Assembly: GCA_002839205.1 (NCBI GenBank)
Contig: PGXP01000050.1
Span: 1 to 9,018, forward strand
Direction: 5' to 3'
Source: Spirochaetae bacterium HGW-Spirochaetae-9
GTDB lineage: Bacteria; Spirochaetota; Spirochaetia; Treponematales; Rectinemataceae
DNA length: 9,018 nucleotides
The notes beneath the pieces are model-generated. The model was given only the letters and a program-made list of their open reading frames with translations, was not told the origin of the DNA and searched no databases. The translations under genes and the position numbers were made by a program. This document shows, piece by piece, positions 1-7,150 of the stretch (positions are counted from its first letter, which is position 1; the number at the start of each line of letters is the position of its first letter).

Positions 1-387
1 ATGCGGGCCTTTGCCGACTCCCGGATGATGCGCATCATCCTGGACAATCTGCTAAAGAATTCCTGGAAGTTCACCGCGAAGCGCAAACAAGCCCACATCA
101 CCGTGGGAACGCTGCGGGATCCGGAACATGGCCCTGCCTTCTTTGTGCGGGACGATGGGGCAGGATTCGATCCCAGGTATAAGGCGAAGCTTTTCGAGGC
201 CTTCCAGAGGCTTCATGGCCACCATGAATACCCCGGCACAGGTATAGGCCTTGCCACGGTCCAGAGGGCTGTGCATCGCCATGGCGGCGAAGTCTGGGCG
301 ACGGGCGAAATCGATCACGGAGCGACCTTCTTCTTTACTATTCCCTTTCCGCACATAACCATGCCATCATCGGAGGAACAGTCATGA
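1..387 (+). CDS. Sensor histidine kinase, C-terminal ATPase domain (5' truncated by window edge)
   Basis: This is the catalytic ATP-binding (HATPase_c) domain of a membrane or soluble sensor kinase that phosphorylates a response regulator. Visible motifs in order: N box DNLLKNSWKFT (residues 15-25, Asn16 and Asn20), G1 box DDGAGFD (51-57), F box FEAFQRLH (65-72), and G2 box GTGIGLATV (79-87), then a GGEVWA strand and a short polar tail. The visible 128 residues contain no dimerisation/phospho-acceptor helix and no sensor domain, so the first ATG is almost certainly an internal methionine and the gene starts before the window. The sequence style (NSWKFT, AVHRHGGEVWA) resembles PAS- or phytochrome-linked kinases that pair with Rcp1-type regulators; this is family knowledge, not proof. 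The stop overlaps the next gene's start (ATGA), indicating translational coupling with its likely partner regulator. Confidence 0.93.
   Translation: MRAFADSRMMRIILDNLLKNSWKFTAKRKQAHITVGTLRDPEHGPAFFVRDDGAGFDPRYKAKLFEAFQRLHGHHEYPGTGIGLATVQRAVHRHGGEVWATGEIDHGATFFFTIPFPHITMPSSEEQS
372..376 (+). promoter_or_regulatory. Shine-Dalgarno site of the response regulator gene
   Basis: GGAGG lies seven bases before the ATG at 384, inside the last codons of the kinase gene. It supports the start that overlaps the kinase stop codon. Confidence 0.75.
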
Positions 388-827
388 AAAAGAAAATTAT
401 TCTTCTTGTTGAAGATAATCCCGACGATGTCGACCTGACCCTGAGGGCATTCAGGAAGAGCCTTATAGCCAATGAGGTTGTCGTCGCGCGGGATGGAGCC
501 GAGGCTCTGGATTACCTGTCGGGGACAGGAACCTACACTGGGAGGAATGTCCAGGAGCTCCCTCAGGTTGTGCTTCTGGACCTTCATCTTCCCAAGCTCA
601 GCGGGCTGGAAGTTTTACGCGCCATACGTGCCGACCCCAACACGAGGCTTCTGCCCGTGGTAGTCCTCACCTCTTCAGCCGAGGAGAACGATATCCTCGA
701 AAGTTACGGGCTCGGGGCCAACAGTTACATCCGCAAGCCCGTGGATTTTGAGCAGTTCCTTGACGCGACGCGACAATTGGGCCTGTATTGGCTGCTGCTC
801 AACCAGAGTCCCTTCTTTGACCGATGA
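384..827 (+). CDS. Rcp1-type single-domain response regulator
   Basis: A 147-residue CheY-like receiver with no output domain. The conserved receiver residues are visible: acidic pair Glu10-Asp11 in LVEDNPDD, phospho-acceptor Asp66 in VVLLDLHLP, Thr96 in VVVLTSS, and Lys118 in IRKP. The long alpha1-beta2 stretch, the DYLSGTGTYTGRN insertion and the C-terminal LGLYWLLLNQSP are typical of the Rcp1 family of regulators that pair with phytochrome-like or PAS histidine kinases. The start is set by a GGAGG site and the 4-base overlap with the kinase gene, so the two are almost certainly co-expressed partners. It would act in the cytoplasm by phosphorelay or protein-protein contact rather than by DNA binding. 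The target is unknown. The gene ends 17 bases from the convergent transporter gene. Confidence 0.95.
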   Translation: MKKKIILLVEDNPDDVDLTLRAFRKSLIANEVVVARDGAEALDYLSGTGTYTGRNVQELPQVVLLDLHLPKLSGLEVLRAIRADPNTRLLPVVVLTSSAEENDILESYGLGANSYIRKPVDFEQFLDATRQLGLYWLLLNQSPFFDR

Positions 828-844
828 GAGCTGTTTTTTCTGCC

Positions 845-1792
845 TCAGCGCAGCAATATCCAGAGCAGGGGCAGGCTGCCCGCAAGCGTGAGGTTGGAAA
901 CGAGCCATAGGCTGAAGGAGAGGCCGAAATCCAACCCGTAGACAGCGGGCGGGATGAGGCTCGCGAAAGCCGTCGGCATGAAGGAGAGGAGGATCACTAC
1001 CTTGAAGGCGGTCTGGTCGGGCAGGGCGGGGAGGCCGAAGAGGCTGGCCAGGGCGAGGGAAAAGACCGGGATCAGGATGAGCCTGATGCCGAGAAAGGTG
1101 AAAAGCGCGGGGCGGGGAATCTGCTTTCTGTCCTTCGGAATTTTCATGCCGATGGAGACGAGGACGAGAAAGACGCCTGAGGGCACGATCCAGGCATTAA
1201 GCGTCCGGAAGAATTGTGGGCGAGAGATGCCGGAGACGTTGAGTGCCAGGCCAGAGACCAGCGCCGCGAGGGAGAAGAAGATCATGGGGTCCTTCAGAAA
1301 TTTCTGCAACCTGAAGCCGGAACCGACGCCTCGCTGCGCCCGGACGCCGGCGGCAATTGGAAAGCAGAGGCCATAGATCCAGGCTTCCTCGAAAAGCTTG
1401 TAGAAGGGGACGAGGGCGAAAGCCTGCTCTCCCAGGATGAGGAAGGCGACAAGGCTGCCGATGCTTCCGAGGTTCGTCATGGACGAGGAAAGCGAAAAGA
1501 CGGTGCCGCTGTCCTTCTCCATGTGGAAGATTTTCATTGCCGTTAAGCCCGCCAGAAGACCAAAAGCCATCACTCCGAGACCGATGAAGGGAAGGGTCGC
1601 AACACCCGAAGCGCCGAGACTGAGCGCCCAGATCGATGTGACGATGGCGATGGGGTTGAGGCCCAGGAGGGCAATCCTCTGCAGAAGTGTCGGCAGGTTC
1701 TGTGCGGGAAACCGCTTCGCACACGATTGCAGAACCCAGCCGAGGCCCAGGCCAATCGGTATCAACATGAGAGAAAGAAGGGCACGCGCCAT
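845..1792 (-). CDS. AEC-family (auxin efflux carrier-like) membrane transporter
   Basis: A 315-residue polytopic inner-membrane protein, close to the usual 300-320 residue length of bacterial AEC (Mem_trans) carriers, which move small organic anions such as malate or malonate. About ten hydrophobic segments are visible. In the middle is SSSMTNLGSIGSL (residues 102-114), matching the broken-helix N-x-G-x-x-G signature of the family, and the last third has PTAFASLIPPAVYGLD (273-288), the equivalent motif of the second repeat. The frame stays open upstream to a TTG at 1891, but those 33 residues are polar and untypical; the ATG at 1792 begins directly with the first transmembrane segment and is preferred although no strong ribosome-binding site precedes it. 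It is divergent from the sugar ABC operon and convergent with the response regulator. Substrate is unknown; export of an organic acid or sulfonate is only a guess from position. Confidence 0.85.
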   Translation of the reverse strand: MARALLSLMLIPIGLGLGWVLQSCAKRFPAQNLPTLLQRIALLGLNPIAIVTSIWALSLGASGVATLPFIGLGVMAFGLLAGLTAMKIFHMEKDSGTVFSLSSSMTNLGSIGSLVAFLILGEQAFALVPFYKLFEEAWIYGLCFPIAAGVRAQRGVGSGFRLQKFLKDPMIFFSLAALVSGLALNVSGISRPQFFRTLNAWIVPSGVFLVLVSIGMKIPKDRKQIPRPALFTFLGIRLILIPVFSLALASLFGLPALPDQTAFKVVILLSFMPTAFASLIPPAVYGLDFGLSFSLWLVSNLTLAGSLPLLWILLR

Positions 1793-1872
1793 GACGGTGA
1801 CTATAGCGGTTTTTATACGATAAGAAAAAGGGTCACGCTTCGATCCTGAAAAAGACAAGAGATATGAGCATT

Positions 1873-1891
1873 TTGTTGACAACGGCAACAA
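1873..1891. promoter_or_regulatory. Candidate operator (inverted repeat) over the -35 box
   Basis: TTGTTG and CAACAA form a perfect 6-bp inverted repeat with a 7-bp spacer. A nested, shorter symmetry GTTG-A-CAAC sits in its left part (1875-1883). It overlaps the -35 hexamer of the ABC operon promoter, the position expected for a repressor site of a sugar-inducible operon. No regulator gene for it lies in this window, so the binding protein is unknown. Confidence 0.4.
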
Positions 1892-1904
1892 GTCGTGCTT
1901 TACT
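1876..1904 (+). promoter_or_regulatory. Sigma-70-type promoter of the sugar ABC/sulfoquinovosidase operon
   Basis: A perfect -35 hexamer TTGACA (1876-1881) is followed after exactly 17 bases by TTTACT (1899-1904), a 4-of-6 match to the -10 consensus. It lies about 65 bases before the binding-protein start, leaving a leader of roughly 60 bases. This is the best promoter in the divergent intergenic region. Confidence 0.6.
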
Positions 1905-1960
1905 TTCTTTTGATAAGTAAATATTTCGATGGCTGTGATTGTACAGTCGGAATGTCAGAA

Positions 1961-1967
1961 GGAGGAG
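1961..1967 (+). promoter_or_regulatory. Strong Shine-Dalgarno site that fixes the binding-protein start
   Basis: GGAGGAG, preceded by AGAA, stands just before the ATG at 1971. It selects this start over the upstream in-frame ATG at 1929, which would put 14 polar residues in front of a classical signal peptide. Confidence 0.85.
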
Positions 1968-1970
1968 AAG

Positions 1971-3254
1971 ATGAAGAAAGCGTATATCGCGCTTGTACTC
2001 GCCCTTGCCCTCGTTGCAGGGCTCTCGGCGCAGACGATCAATGTCCTGTTCTGGGATGACGCCTACCCGAGAACGCTCATGGAAAGGATTCCGGAGTTCG
2101 AGAAGGCTACCGGGATCAAGGTCAATTTCGAAATCCTCCAGCCGCCCCAGGTTTTCACAAAAACTTCGGTGAGCGTGACGAAAGAGAGGACGGACTACGA
2201 TCTCGTCTGCGTGGATGAAGGCAACATCCCCCTCTTTGCCTCCCTCATGCTGCCCTACGATCAGTGGGCGCCAGGCAAGGTCTTCAAGAAGGTCGATCCC
2301 AACACCGTGACTCCCGCCATGCTCGATGTCGCCCAGTGGGACGGAAAGCTCATCGGCCTGCCCATCAACGGCAACCTCTATGTATGGATGACTCGCAAGG
2401 ACCTCGTGGAAAACCCCAAATACAAGGCCGACTTCAAGGCCCAGTATGGCTATGAGCTTACGGCTCCCCAGACCTTCCAGCAGCTCCTCGATTCGGGCAG
2501 CTTCTTCCAGAAGAACGGAATCGTATCGGGCGGCTTCGGCCCCTTCAACGGCGGACCGGCCGGCGTTTTCGGCGAAGCGGTCTTCATGTATGAATCCTAT
2601 GGCACCAAGTTCATCGAGTGGCAGGGCGGAAAGCCCGTTCTCGTGGTGGACAAGGCCAAGGCTGTCCAGGGCATGGAAGTGTACAAGAAGCTGATGGCGA
2701 TTTCCCCCAAGGGTGCCGAGACCATGGCCCACGTCGAGCGCCAGGCTGCTTTCTGCGCCGATCCCAAGGGCGTTTTCTCCCAGTTTATATGGCCGGCACA
2801 GATCGCCAGCTATGAAGATCCGGACAAGTCCCTCGTGGCGGGCAAGATTCTCTACTCCGCTCCCCCCGCCGGCCCCTTCGGCCGCTACGCCGTCCGCGGC
2901 ACCTGGGCTGTCAACATTCCCACAGCGTCGAAGAACAGGGACGCGGCAGCTGAGTTCGTGTACTGGTGGGCTTCCAAGGACATAGCGTCCTGGCTCGTCG
3001 AGAAGAACACCGTGCCCGCAAGGACCGACGCCCTCACCGATCCCAAGTTCGCCAAGTCGAAGCCCTGGCTCGCCGCCATCGCCGAATCGATGAAGTATGC
3101 CGCAGCCCGCCCCCGCTTCAAGGAAGTTGCGCAGGTTCAGGATATTGTGAAAAAATACTGGATCATGGGTATAACGGGACAGATGCCGACCGATCAGGCC
3201 ACGCAGAAGATTATCGACGAGACGAATGATGTCCTCAAGAAAGCCGGCTACTGA
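1971..3254 (+). CDS. Periplasmic sugar-binding protein of ABC importer (family 1 SBP)
   Basis: A 427-residue extracellular solute-binding protein of the SBP_bac_1 type. Residues 1-20 form a classical signal peptide (MKKAY, a hydrophobic core, then GLSA before Gln21) without a lipobox cysteine, so the mature protein should be free in the periplasm. The mature part opens with INVLFWDD, then EKATGIKVNFEIL, the usual first strand-helix-strand of the fold, and later has the typical GTWAVNIPTASKN and VYWWASKD stretches near the C terminus. It is the first gene of the operon and delivers ligand to the two permeases that follow. Because the operon ends with a sulfoquinovosidase, the ligand is inferred to be sulfoquinovose or a glycoside of it such as sulfoquinovosyl glycerol; the sequence alone does not prove this. 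The start is set by the strong ribosome-binding site. A terminator-like hairpin shortly after the stop may keep this protein more abundant than the permeases. Confidence 0.93.
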   Translation: MKKAYIALVLALALVAGLSAQTINVLFWDDAYPRTLMERIPEFEKATGIKVNFEILQPPQVFTKTSVSVTKERTDYDLVCVDEGNIPLFASLMLPYDQWAPGKVFKKVDPNTVTPAMLDVAQWDGKLIGLPINGNLYVWMTRKDLVENPKYKADFKAQYGYELTAPQTFQQLLDSGSFFQKNGIVSGGFGPFNGGPAGVFGEAVFMYESYGTKFIEWQGGKPVLVVDKAKAVQGMEVYKKLMAISPKGAETMAHVERQAAFCADPKGVFSQFIWPAQIASYEDPDKSLVAGKILYSAPPAGPFGRYAVRGTWAVNIPTASKNRDAAAEFVYWWASKDIASWLVEKNTVPARTDALTDPKFAKSKPWLAAIAESMKYAAARPRFKEVAQVQDIVKKYWIMGITGQMPTDQATQKIIDETNDVLKKAGY

Positions 3255-4170
3255 CGGTTTTTCTCCTTCACTCTTGCAGGGAAAGGCGCGGCACCGCGCG
3301 CCTTTCCTTTTTCTCTTGCCCGCGCTCCTGGTGGTGTTCGCGGTGCTCATCTTCCCGATAGTATTTTCATTTTTCGTATCGGGTTTCGATTGGCCACTGT
3401 CCGAGGGCGCGGGCGAACGTAAGTTCGTGGGCTTGGGCAACTATTTTGCCCTTTCGGTGGATCCGGAGTTCTGGAACAGCTTGAAGCTGCAGCTGGGATT
3501 TATCTTTATTGCGATCCCCATCGAGCTGCTTTTCGGGTTCGCTGCGGCTCTCCTCCTGAACCGGGAGTTTTTAGGCGCACGCCTGGTGCGGAGTCTTCTT
3601 CTTCTTCCGGTGTTTTTCCTGCCGATCCTGTCGGGCATGACCTGGCGGTTTATGCTCCAGCCGCGCTATGGGCCTTTGAACGCCTTGCTTTTAAGCCTTG
3701 GGGCACCGGAGGTGACCTGGTTGGGCCACCCGGTTCTGGCCTATGTGGCCATCATCGTTCAGGATATCTGGCGCATGTGGCCCTTTATGTTCATGCTTCT
3801 CTACGCCGGTCTTACGGCGATTCCCCAGGAAATGATCGAGGCTGCGGAGATCGACGGAGCGGGTTTCTGGCTGAAACTACGCTCCATCACGATTCCCATG
3901 CTGACGCCCACGATAATGACGGCTGTCCTTCTCCGTATCATCGACGCCCTCCGCGTATTCAGCGAAGTGTATGTGATGACCGAGGGCGGTCCAGGTTCGT
4001 CGACAACCCTCTTTTCGCTCTATACGCACAGGCAGGCTTTCGGCTATCAGAAGGTGGGCATGGCGAGCGCCATGGCAATATTCCTCCTTGTGATCTCCAT
4101 CGCCTTTGCCCTCACCCTCGTACGAAAGAACATGAGCCTCGATTCCCTCGAGGAAAAGGCTGGCGTCTGA
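3226..4170 (+). CDS. Sugar ABC transporter permease (MalF/UgpA type)
   Basis: A 314-residue inner-membrane permease with six predicted membrane segments (first at about residues 26-50, last at about 278-299). The cytoplasmic EAA loop is clear at 202-224 (EMIEAAEIDGAGFWLKLRSI), the site where the ABC ATPase docks. YVMTEGGPGSST (249-260) is a typical periplasmic-side signature of this permease class. Start choice is uncertain: ATG codons at 3226 and 3229 lie inside the binding-protein gene (29- or 26-base overlap), and a TTG at 3274 lies after it; none has a strong ribosome-binding site. Starting later than 3274 would remove part of the first membrane helix. Codons about 19-28 coincide with a strong terminator-like hairpin. 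It pairs with the next gene to form the transmembrane channel. The stop overlaps the next start (TGATG). Confidence 0.92.
   Translation: MMSSRKPATDGFSPSLLQGKARHRAPFLFLLPALLVVFAVLIFPIVFSFFVSGFDWPLSEGAGERKFVGLGNYFALSVDPEFWNSLKLQLGFIFIAIPIELLFGFAAALLLNREFLGARLVRSLLLLPVFFLPILSGMTWRFMLQPRYGPLNALLLSLGAPEVTWLGHPVLAYVAIIVQDIWRMWPFMFMLLYAGLTAIPQEMIEAAEIDGAGFWLKLRSITIPMLTPTIMTAVLLRIIDALRVFSEVYVMTEGGPGSSTTLFSLYTHRQAFGYQKVGMASAMAIFLLVISIAFALTLVRKNMSLDSLEEKAGV
3280..3312 (+). terminator. Terminator/attenuator-like hairpin after the binding-protein gene
   Basis: GGAAAGGCGCG (3280-3290) and CGCGCCTTTCC (3297-3307) form a perfect 11-bp GC-rich stem with a 6-base loop, extendable by a G-U and an A-U pair, followed by TTTTT (3308-3312). 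This is the shape of an intrinsic terminator. It stands 25 bases after the binding-protein stop, yet inside the first codons of the permease gene. Partial termination here would give more binding protein than permease, a known arrangement in binding-protein-dependent operons; a ribosome translating the permease would disrupt the stem. Its activity is inferred from structure only. Confidence 0.65.
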
Positions 4171-5003
4171 TGAAGCGATCCACGCGAAAAACCCTGGTGA
4201 ACTCCCTCATAGCCATTGTAGCCTTCGCCGTCCTCGCCATCGAACTCTACCCGATAGCGATCACGGTGATAAACGGATTCCGGCGCGACATCGTCATTCT
4301 CTCCGGCCAGCCCTTCAAGTTCTCCCAGCTCACGCTGCGAAGCTACCAGATGGTGCTCAAGAATACCGGTTTCCAGGTGGGGATGAAGAACAGTGTCATC
4401 ATCGGGCTTTTATCCACCGGCATCTCGGTGTTCATCGGGGCTATGGCTTCCTACGGTATCGCGCGTTTCCGCTTTTCCTGGCGGAATGGGCTCGCCTACA
4501 GCTTCCTCGTCTTCAGGATGCTTCCGCAGATCTCTCTCGTTATCGCCCTCTACCTCATGTTTTCATTCATCGGTATCCGCGACACGATTGGGGGTCTGAC
4601 CCTCGCCCACACGAGTTTCAATGTGCCCTATGTGATATGGCTTCTCCTCCCCTTCTTTACGGCGGTGGACAAGGCTTATGAGGAAGCGGCGATGGTGGAT
4701 GGCTGCACCCGGGGCGGCGTTTTCTTCAGAGTTTTTCTTCCCATCGTGGCGCCAGGCCTCGTGGTGGCTGGCGTTTTTGCCTTCCTCAATTCGTGGAACG
4801 AATTCCTCTATGCCCTCATTCTCACCGGGGTGAAGGCCAAGACGGCGCCCATAGCGATCAACGGCCTTCTGGGCGGCGAAACCCTCACCTGGGGCCAGGC
4901 CTGCGCGGCAGGCACCCTCATGCTGGTGCCGGTGTTCTTCTTCACCCTGGGCATGCAAAAATTCCTGATCCGCGGCATCACCGCCGGCGGCGTCAAAGGT
5001 TGA
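4170..5003 (+). CDS. Sugar ABC transporter permease (MalG/UgpE type)
   Basis: A 277-residue inner-membrane permease, the partner of the preceding one. The N terminus is short and basic (MKRSTRK) and leads into the first membrane helix at about residues 10-33. The EAA loop, EEAAMVDGCTRGGVFFRVFLP at about 171-191, is the ATPase docking site. FLNSWNEFLYALIL (205-218) is a hallmark of the MalG-like class. The frame stays open upstream to 3777, but that extension runs antiparallel in character and lies wholly within the first permease gene in another frame, so the ATG at 4170, overlapping the previous stop by one base, is the real start; GAGGAAAAGG lies just upstream. The stop is four bases before the sulfoquinovosidase start, so the genes form one transcription unit. 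Confidence 0.94.
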   Translation: MKRSTRKTLVNSLIAIVAFAVLAIELYPIAITVINGFRRDIVILSGQPFKFSQLTLRSYQMVLKNTGFQVGMKNSVIIGLLSTGISVFIGAMASYGIARFRFSWRNGLAYSFLVFRMLPQISLVIALYLMFSFIGIRDTIGGLTLAHTSFNVPYVIWLLLPFFTAVDKAYEEAAMVDGCTRGGVFFRVFLPIVAPGLVVAGVFAFLNSWNEFLYALILTGVKAKTAPIAINGLLGGETLTWGQACAAGTLMLVPVFFFTLGMQKFLIRGITAGGVKG

Positions 5004-5007
5004 TACC

Positions 5008-7095
5008 ATGAATCTCAGCGCTCCAAGGCTCAAGATCGATTCATCCGGGTTCACGCTCGCCGATTCGGCGGGCAGGATTTTCCTCGCGCATTCGCAAGAA
5101 TTCCCCCTTCTTTATGCCGGAAGGGGCGAGTCGAAAATTTCAATGCACCATGGAAACTTCGATATTCGCGATGAGATCAGGGAGCTTTGCGCGTTACGCG
5201 ACTTCACTCTCGAAACTTCTGAAAAAGGCGAGATTTTCGCTGCCACGTTTTCGGACGCAGGACGTTATGCGACGCGCATCTCGGTAAGGCCGAGTGAAAA
5301 AGGCCGGCTTGCGCTCGATTTCAAAGGCTCGGACGGAGCCGACCGTTTTAGAATTTGCCTTCCCGCGTGGAAGGACGAGCGAATTTATGGTTGTGGCGAG
5401 CAGTTTTCCTACCTCGATCTGCGCGGCCGACGCTTTCCACTTTGGACGAGCGAACAGGGAGTGGGCAGGAATAAATCCACCCGTATCACCCTGGAGGCCG
5501 ATCTGGCGGACAACGCCGGAGGTGACTATTGGTGGACGTTCTTTCCCCAACCTTCCTTCGTTTCCAGTATGGGGTATTGGTGCCATGTCGATACCTCCGC
5601 GTATGCGGCCTTCGATTTCAGCAGGTCCGATAGGCACGAGTTGTATTTTTGGGAGATTCCCCAGCGCATCGTCTTTGGAACGGGAAAGGCCGATGTAGAG
5701 TCGGAACCGCAGGCCGGAGAGGAAGCGTGCCGGGACCTCAAGGCTGTGGTCGAAGATCAATCGGATTACTTCGGCCGCCAGCCCCCCATGCCGGACTGGA
5801 GCTACGACGGCGTGATCCTGGGCATCCAGGGCGGGACGGAAGTATGCCAGGCCAAGCTGGAAAAGGCTGTTGCGGCGGGCCTGCCAGTGGCGGGCATCTG
5901 GGCTCAGGACTGGGAAGGAATCAACATGACCAGTTTTGGCCAACGTCTACGCTGGGACTGGGTGTGGAACAAGGAACGTTATCCGGCATTGGATGAGGCC
6001 ATCCTGAAGTGGCGCGCCCAGGGCGTAAGGTTCTTGGCTTACGCCAACTGCTATGTGGGAAAGGGCTGGAGTCTCTGTGAGGAGGCGGCCAGCAAGGGGT
6101 TCCTTGTCAAGAATTCTTCCGGCGAAGACTACTATGTGGACTTCGGCGAATTCTACGCGGGAATTCCCGACCTCACCAACCCTGAGGCCTTCGACTGGTT
6201 CGCCGAGGCGCTGAAAAAAAACATGATCGATCTGGGCATGGGCGGATGGATGGCCGATTTCGGGGAGTACCTGCCTGTCGATGCGGTGCTATGGGACGGC
6301 ACGCCTGCTTTGATAGCGCATAACCTGTGGCCGGCCTTGTGGGCAAAATGCAATCATGAGGCGGTGCGAAAGGCTGGCGCAGAGTCCGAAGTCTTCTACT
6401 TCATGCGCGCCGGGTTCACCGGTAACCAGCGCTGGTGCCCCATGATGTGGGGAGGCGACCAGAACGTCGACTGGTCGCAGGACGATGGTTTGCCTTCGGC
6501 GGTGCGCGGGGCGCTCTCGCTCGCCATGAGCGGCCATGGCGTCCATCACAGCGATATCGGTGGCTACACCACTCTCTTTGGGATGAAGCGTACCAAGGAG
6601 CTGTTGATGCGTTGGACGGAACAGGCGGCTTTCAGCCCACTCATGCGAACCCATGAGGGAAATCGGCCCAAGGACAACTGGCAGTTCGATTCCGATGAGG
6701 AAACTCTCGCTCACCTGGCACGCATGGGACGGGTCCACGTGGCGCTCAAGCCCTACCTTCGCTCCATTGCTGCCGAGAACGCCGAGCGGGGCATTCCGAT
6801 GATGCGTCCGATGTTCCTCGAATTCTCCGACGACAAGACGTTGTGCGATATAGATAGCCAATATATGCTGGGACCCGATATTCTCGTGGCTCCCGTCATG
6901 GTTGAAGGCGCGGATTCCCGCCCTGTGAGGCTGCCGCCAGGCGGCTGGGTGGATTTCTGGAGCGGGGATTCGGTGAAGGCGGGAGGCGCAGCCGGGAATC
7001 TCGTCGTGGATGCGCCGCTCGGAGCCCCTCCCGTTTTCGTGAGGGAAGACTCGGTCTGGCGGGCCTTGTGCGCGGAGGCAGCTGCCAAGGCGTAA
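5008..7095 (+). CDS. yihQ: Sulfoquinovosidase (GH31, YihQ type)
   Basis: A 695-residue retaining glycoside hydrolase of family GH31 that hydrolyses alpha-sulfoquinovosides such as sulfoquinovosyl glycerol to free sulfoquinovose. There is no signal peptide, so it acts in the cytoplasm after import. Compared from memory with E. coli YihQ, every functional residue is present at a constant offset of 12: nucleophile Asp417 in GGWMADFGEYLP (E. coli Asp405), acid/base Asp484 in MMWGGDQNVDWS (Asp472), and the sulfonate-recognising set Gln274, Gln300, Arg313, Trp316 and Tyr520 (Gln262, Gln288, Arg301, Trp304, Tyr508). Long near-identical blocks include YGCGEQFSYLDLRG, FPLWTSEQGVGRNK and MRTHEGNRP. Ordinary alpha-glucosidases and alpha-xylosidases lack this Arg/Trp/Tyr set, so the assignment is firm. 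N-terminal beta-domain about 1-250, catalytic barrel about 260-590, C-terminal beta-domain to the end. It is the last gene of the importer operon, four bases after the second permease. Confidence 0.97.
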   Translation: MNLSAPRLKIDSSGFTLADSAGRIFLAHSQEFPLLYAGRGESKISMHHGNFDIRDEIRELCALRDFTLETSEKGEIFAATFSDAGRYATRISVRPSEKGRLALDFKGSDGADRFRICLPAWKDERIYGCGEQFSYLDLRGRRFPLWTSEQGVGRNKSTRITLEADLADNAGGDYWWTFFPQPSFVSSMGYWCHVDTSAYAAFDFSRSDRHELYFWEIPQRIVFGTGKADVESEPQAGEEACRDLKAVVEDQSDYFGRQPPMPDWSYDGVILGIQGGTEVCQAKLEKAVAAGLPVAGIWAQDWEGINMTSFGQRLRWDWVWNKERYPALDEAILKWRAQGVRFLAYANCYVGKGWSLCEEAASKGFLVKNSSGEDYYVDFGEFYAGIPDLTNPEAFDWFAEALKKNMIDLGMGGWMADFGEYLPVDAVLWDGTPALIAHNLWPALWAKCNHEAVRKAGAESEVFYFMRAGFTGNQRWCPMMWGGDQNVDWSQDDGLPSAVRGALSLAMSGHGVHHSDIGGYTTLFGMKRTKELLMRWTEQAAFSPLMRTHEGNRPKDNWQFDSDEETLAHLARMGRVHVALKPYLRSIAAENAERGIPMMRPMFLEFSDDKTLCDIDSQYMLGPDILVAPVMVEGADSRPVRLPPGGWVDFWSGDSVKAGGAAGNLVVDAPLGAPPVFVREDSVWRALCAEAAAKA

Positions 7096-7150
7096 TAGCT
7101 GGCTGGTTTATTTGAACTCTAAAAGGTCTCGATATCGTTCGAAGTTTTCG

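Noticed and set aside
1..3. ATG at the first base as the true start of the histidine kinase
   Set aside because: The protein would begin within the ATPase domain, just before the N box, with no dimerisation helix; the gene is cut by the window edge.
954..1376. Plus-strand open frame inside the AEC transporter gene
   Set aside because: It is a basic, low-complexity shadow frame with no recognisable domain; the minus strand encodes a clear membrane transporter there.
1793..1891. Upstream extension of the AEC transporter to a TTG at 1891
   Set aside because: The added 33 residues are polar and unlike the family's N terminus, and the extension would run into the operator and -35 box of the divergent promoter.
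1929..1970. Earlier ATG at 1929 for the binding protein
   Set aside because: It would add 14 residues before a classical signal peptide; the strong GGAGGAG site serves the ATG at 1971.
1833..3440. 535-residue open frame on the minus strand opposite the binding-protein gene
   Set aside because: It is a mirror of the high-GC codon pattern of the binding-protein gene, has a low-complexity Gly/Glu/Leu/His-rich composition, no recognisable domain, and conflicts with a well-supported plus-strand gene that has a signal peptide and ribosome-binding site.
3777..4169. Upstream extension of the second permease to an ATG at 3777
   Set aside because: The stretch is an out-of-frame reading of the first permease gene, rich in Arg, His, Pro and Asp, with no membrane character.
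5194..5943. 249-residue minus-strand open frame inside the sulfoquinovosidase gene
   Set aside because: The plus strand matches YihQ closely over this region; the reverse frame shows no domain and is a shadow.
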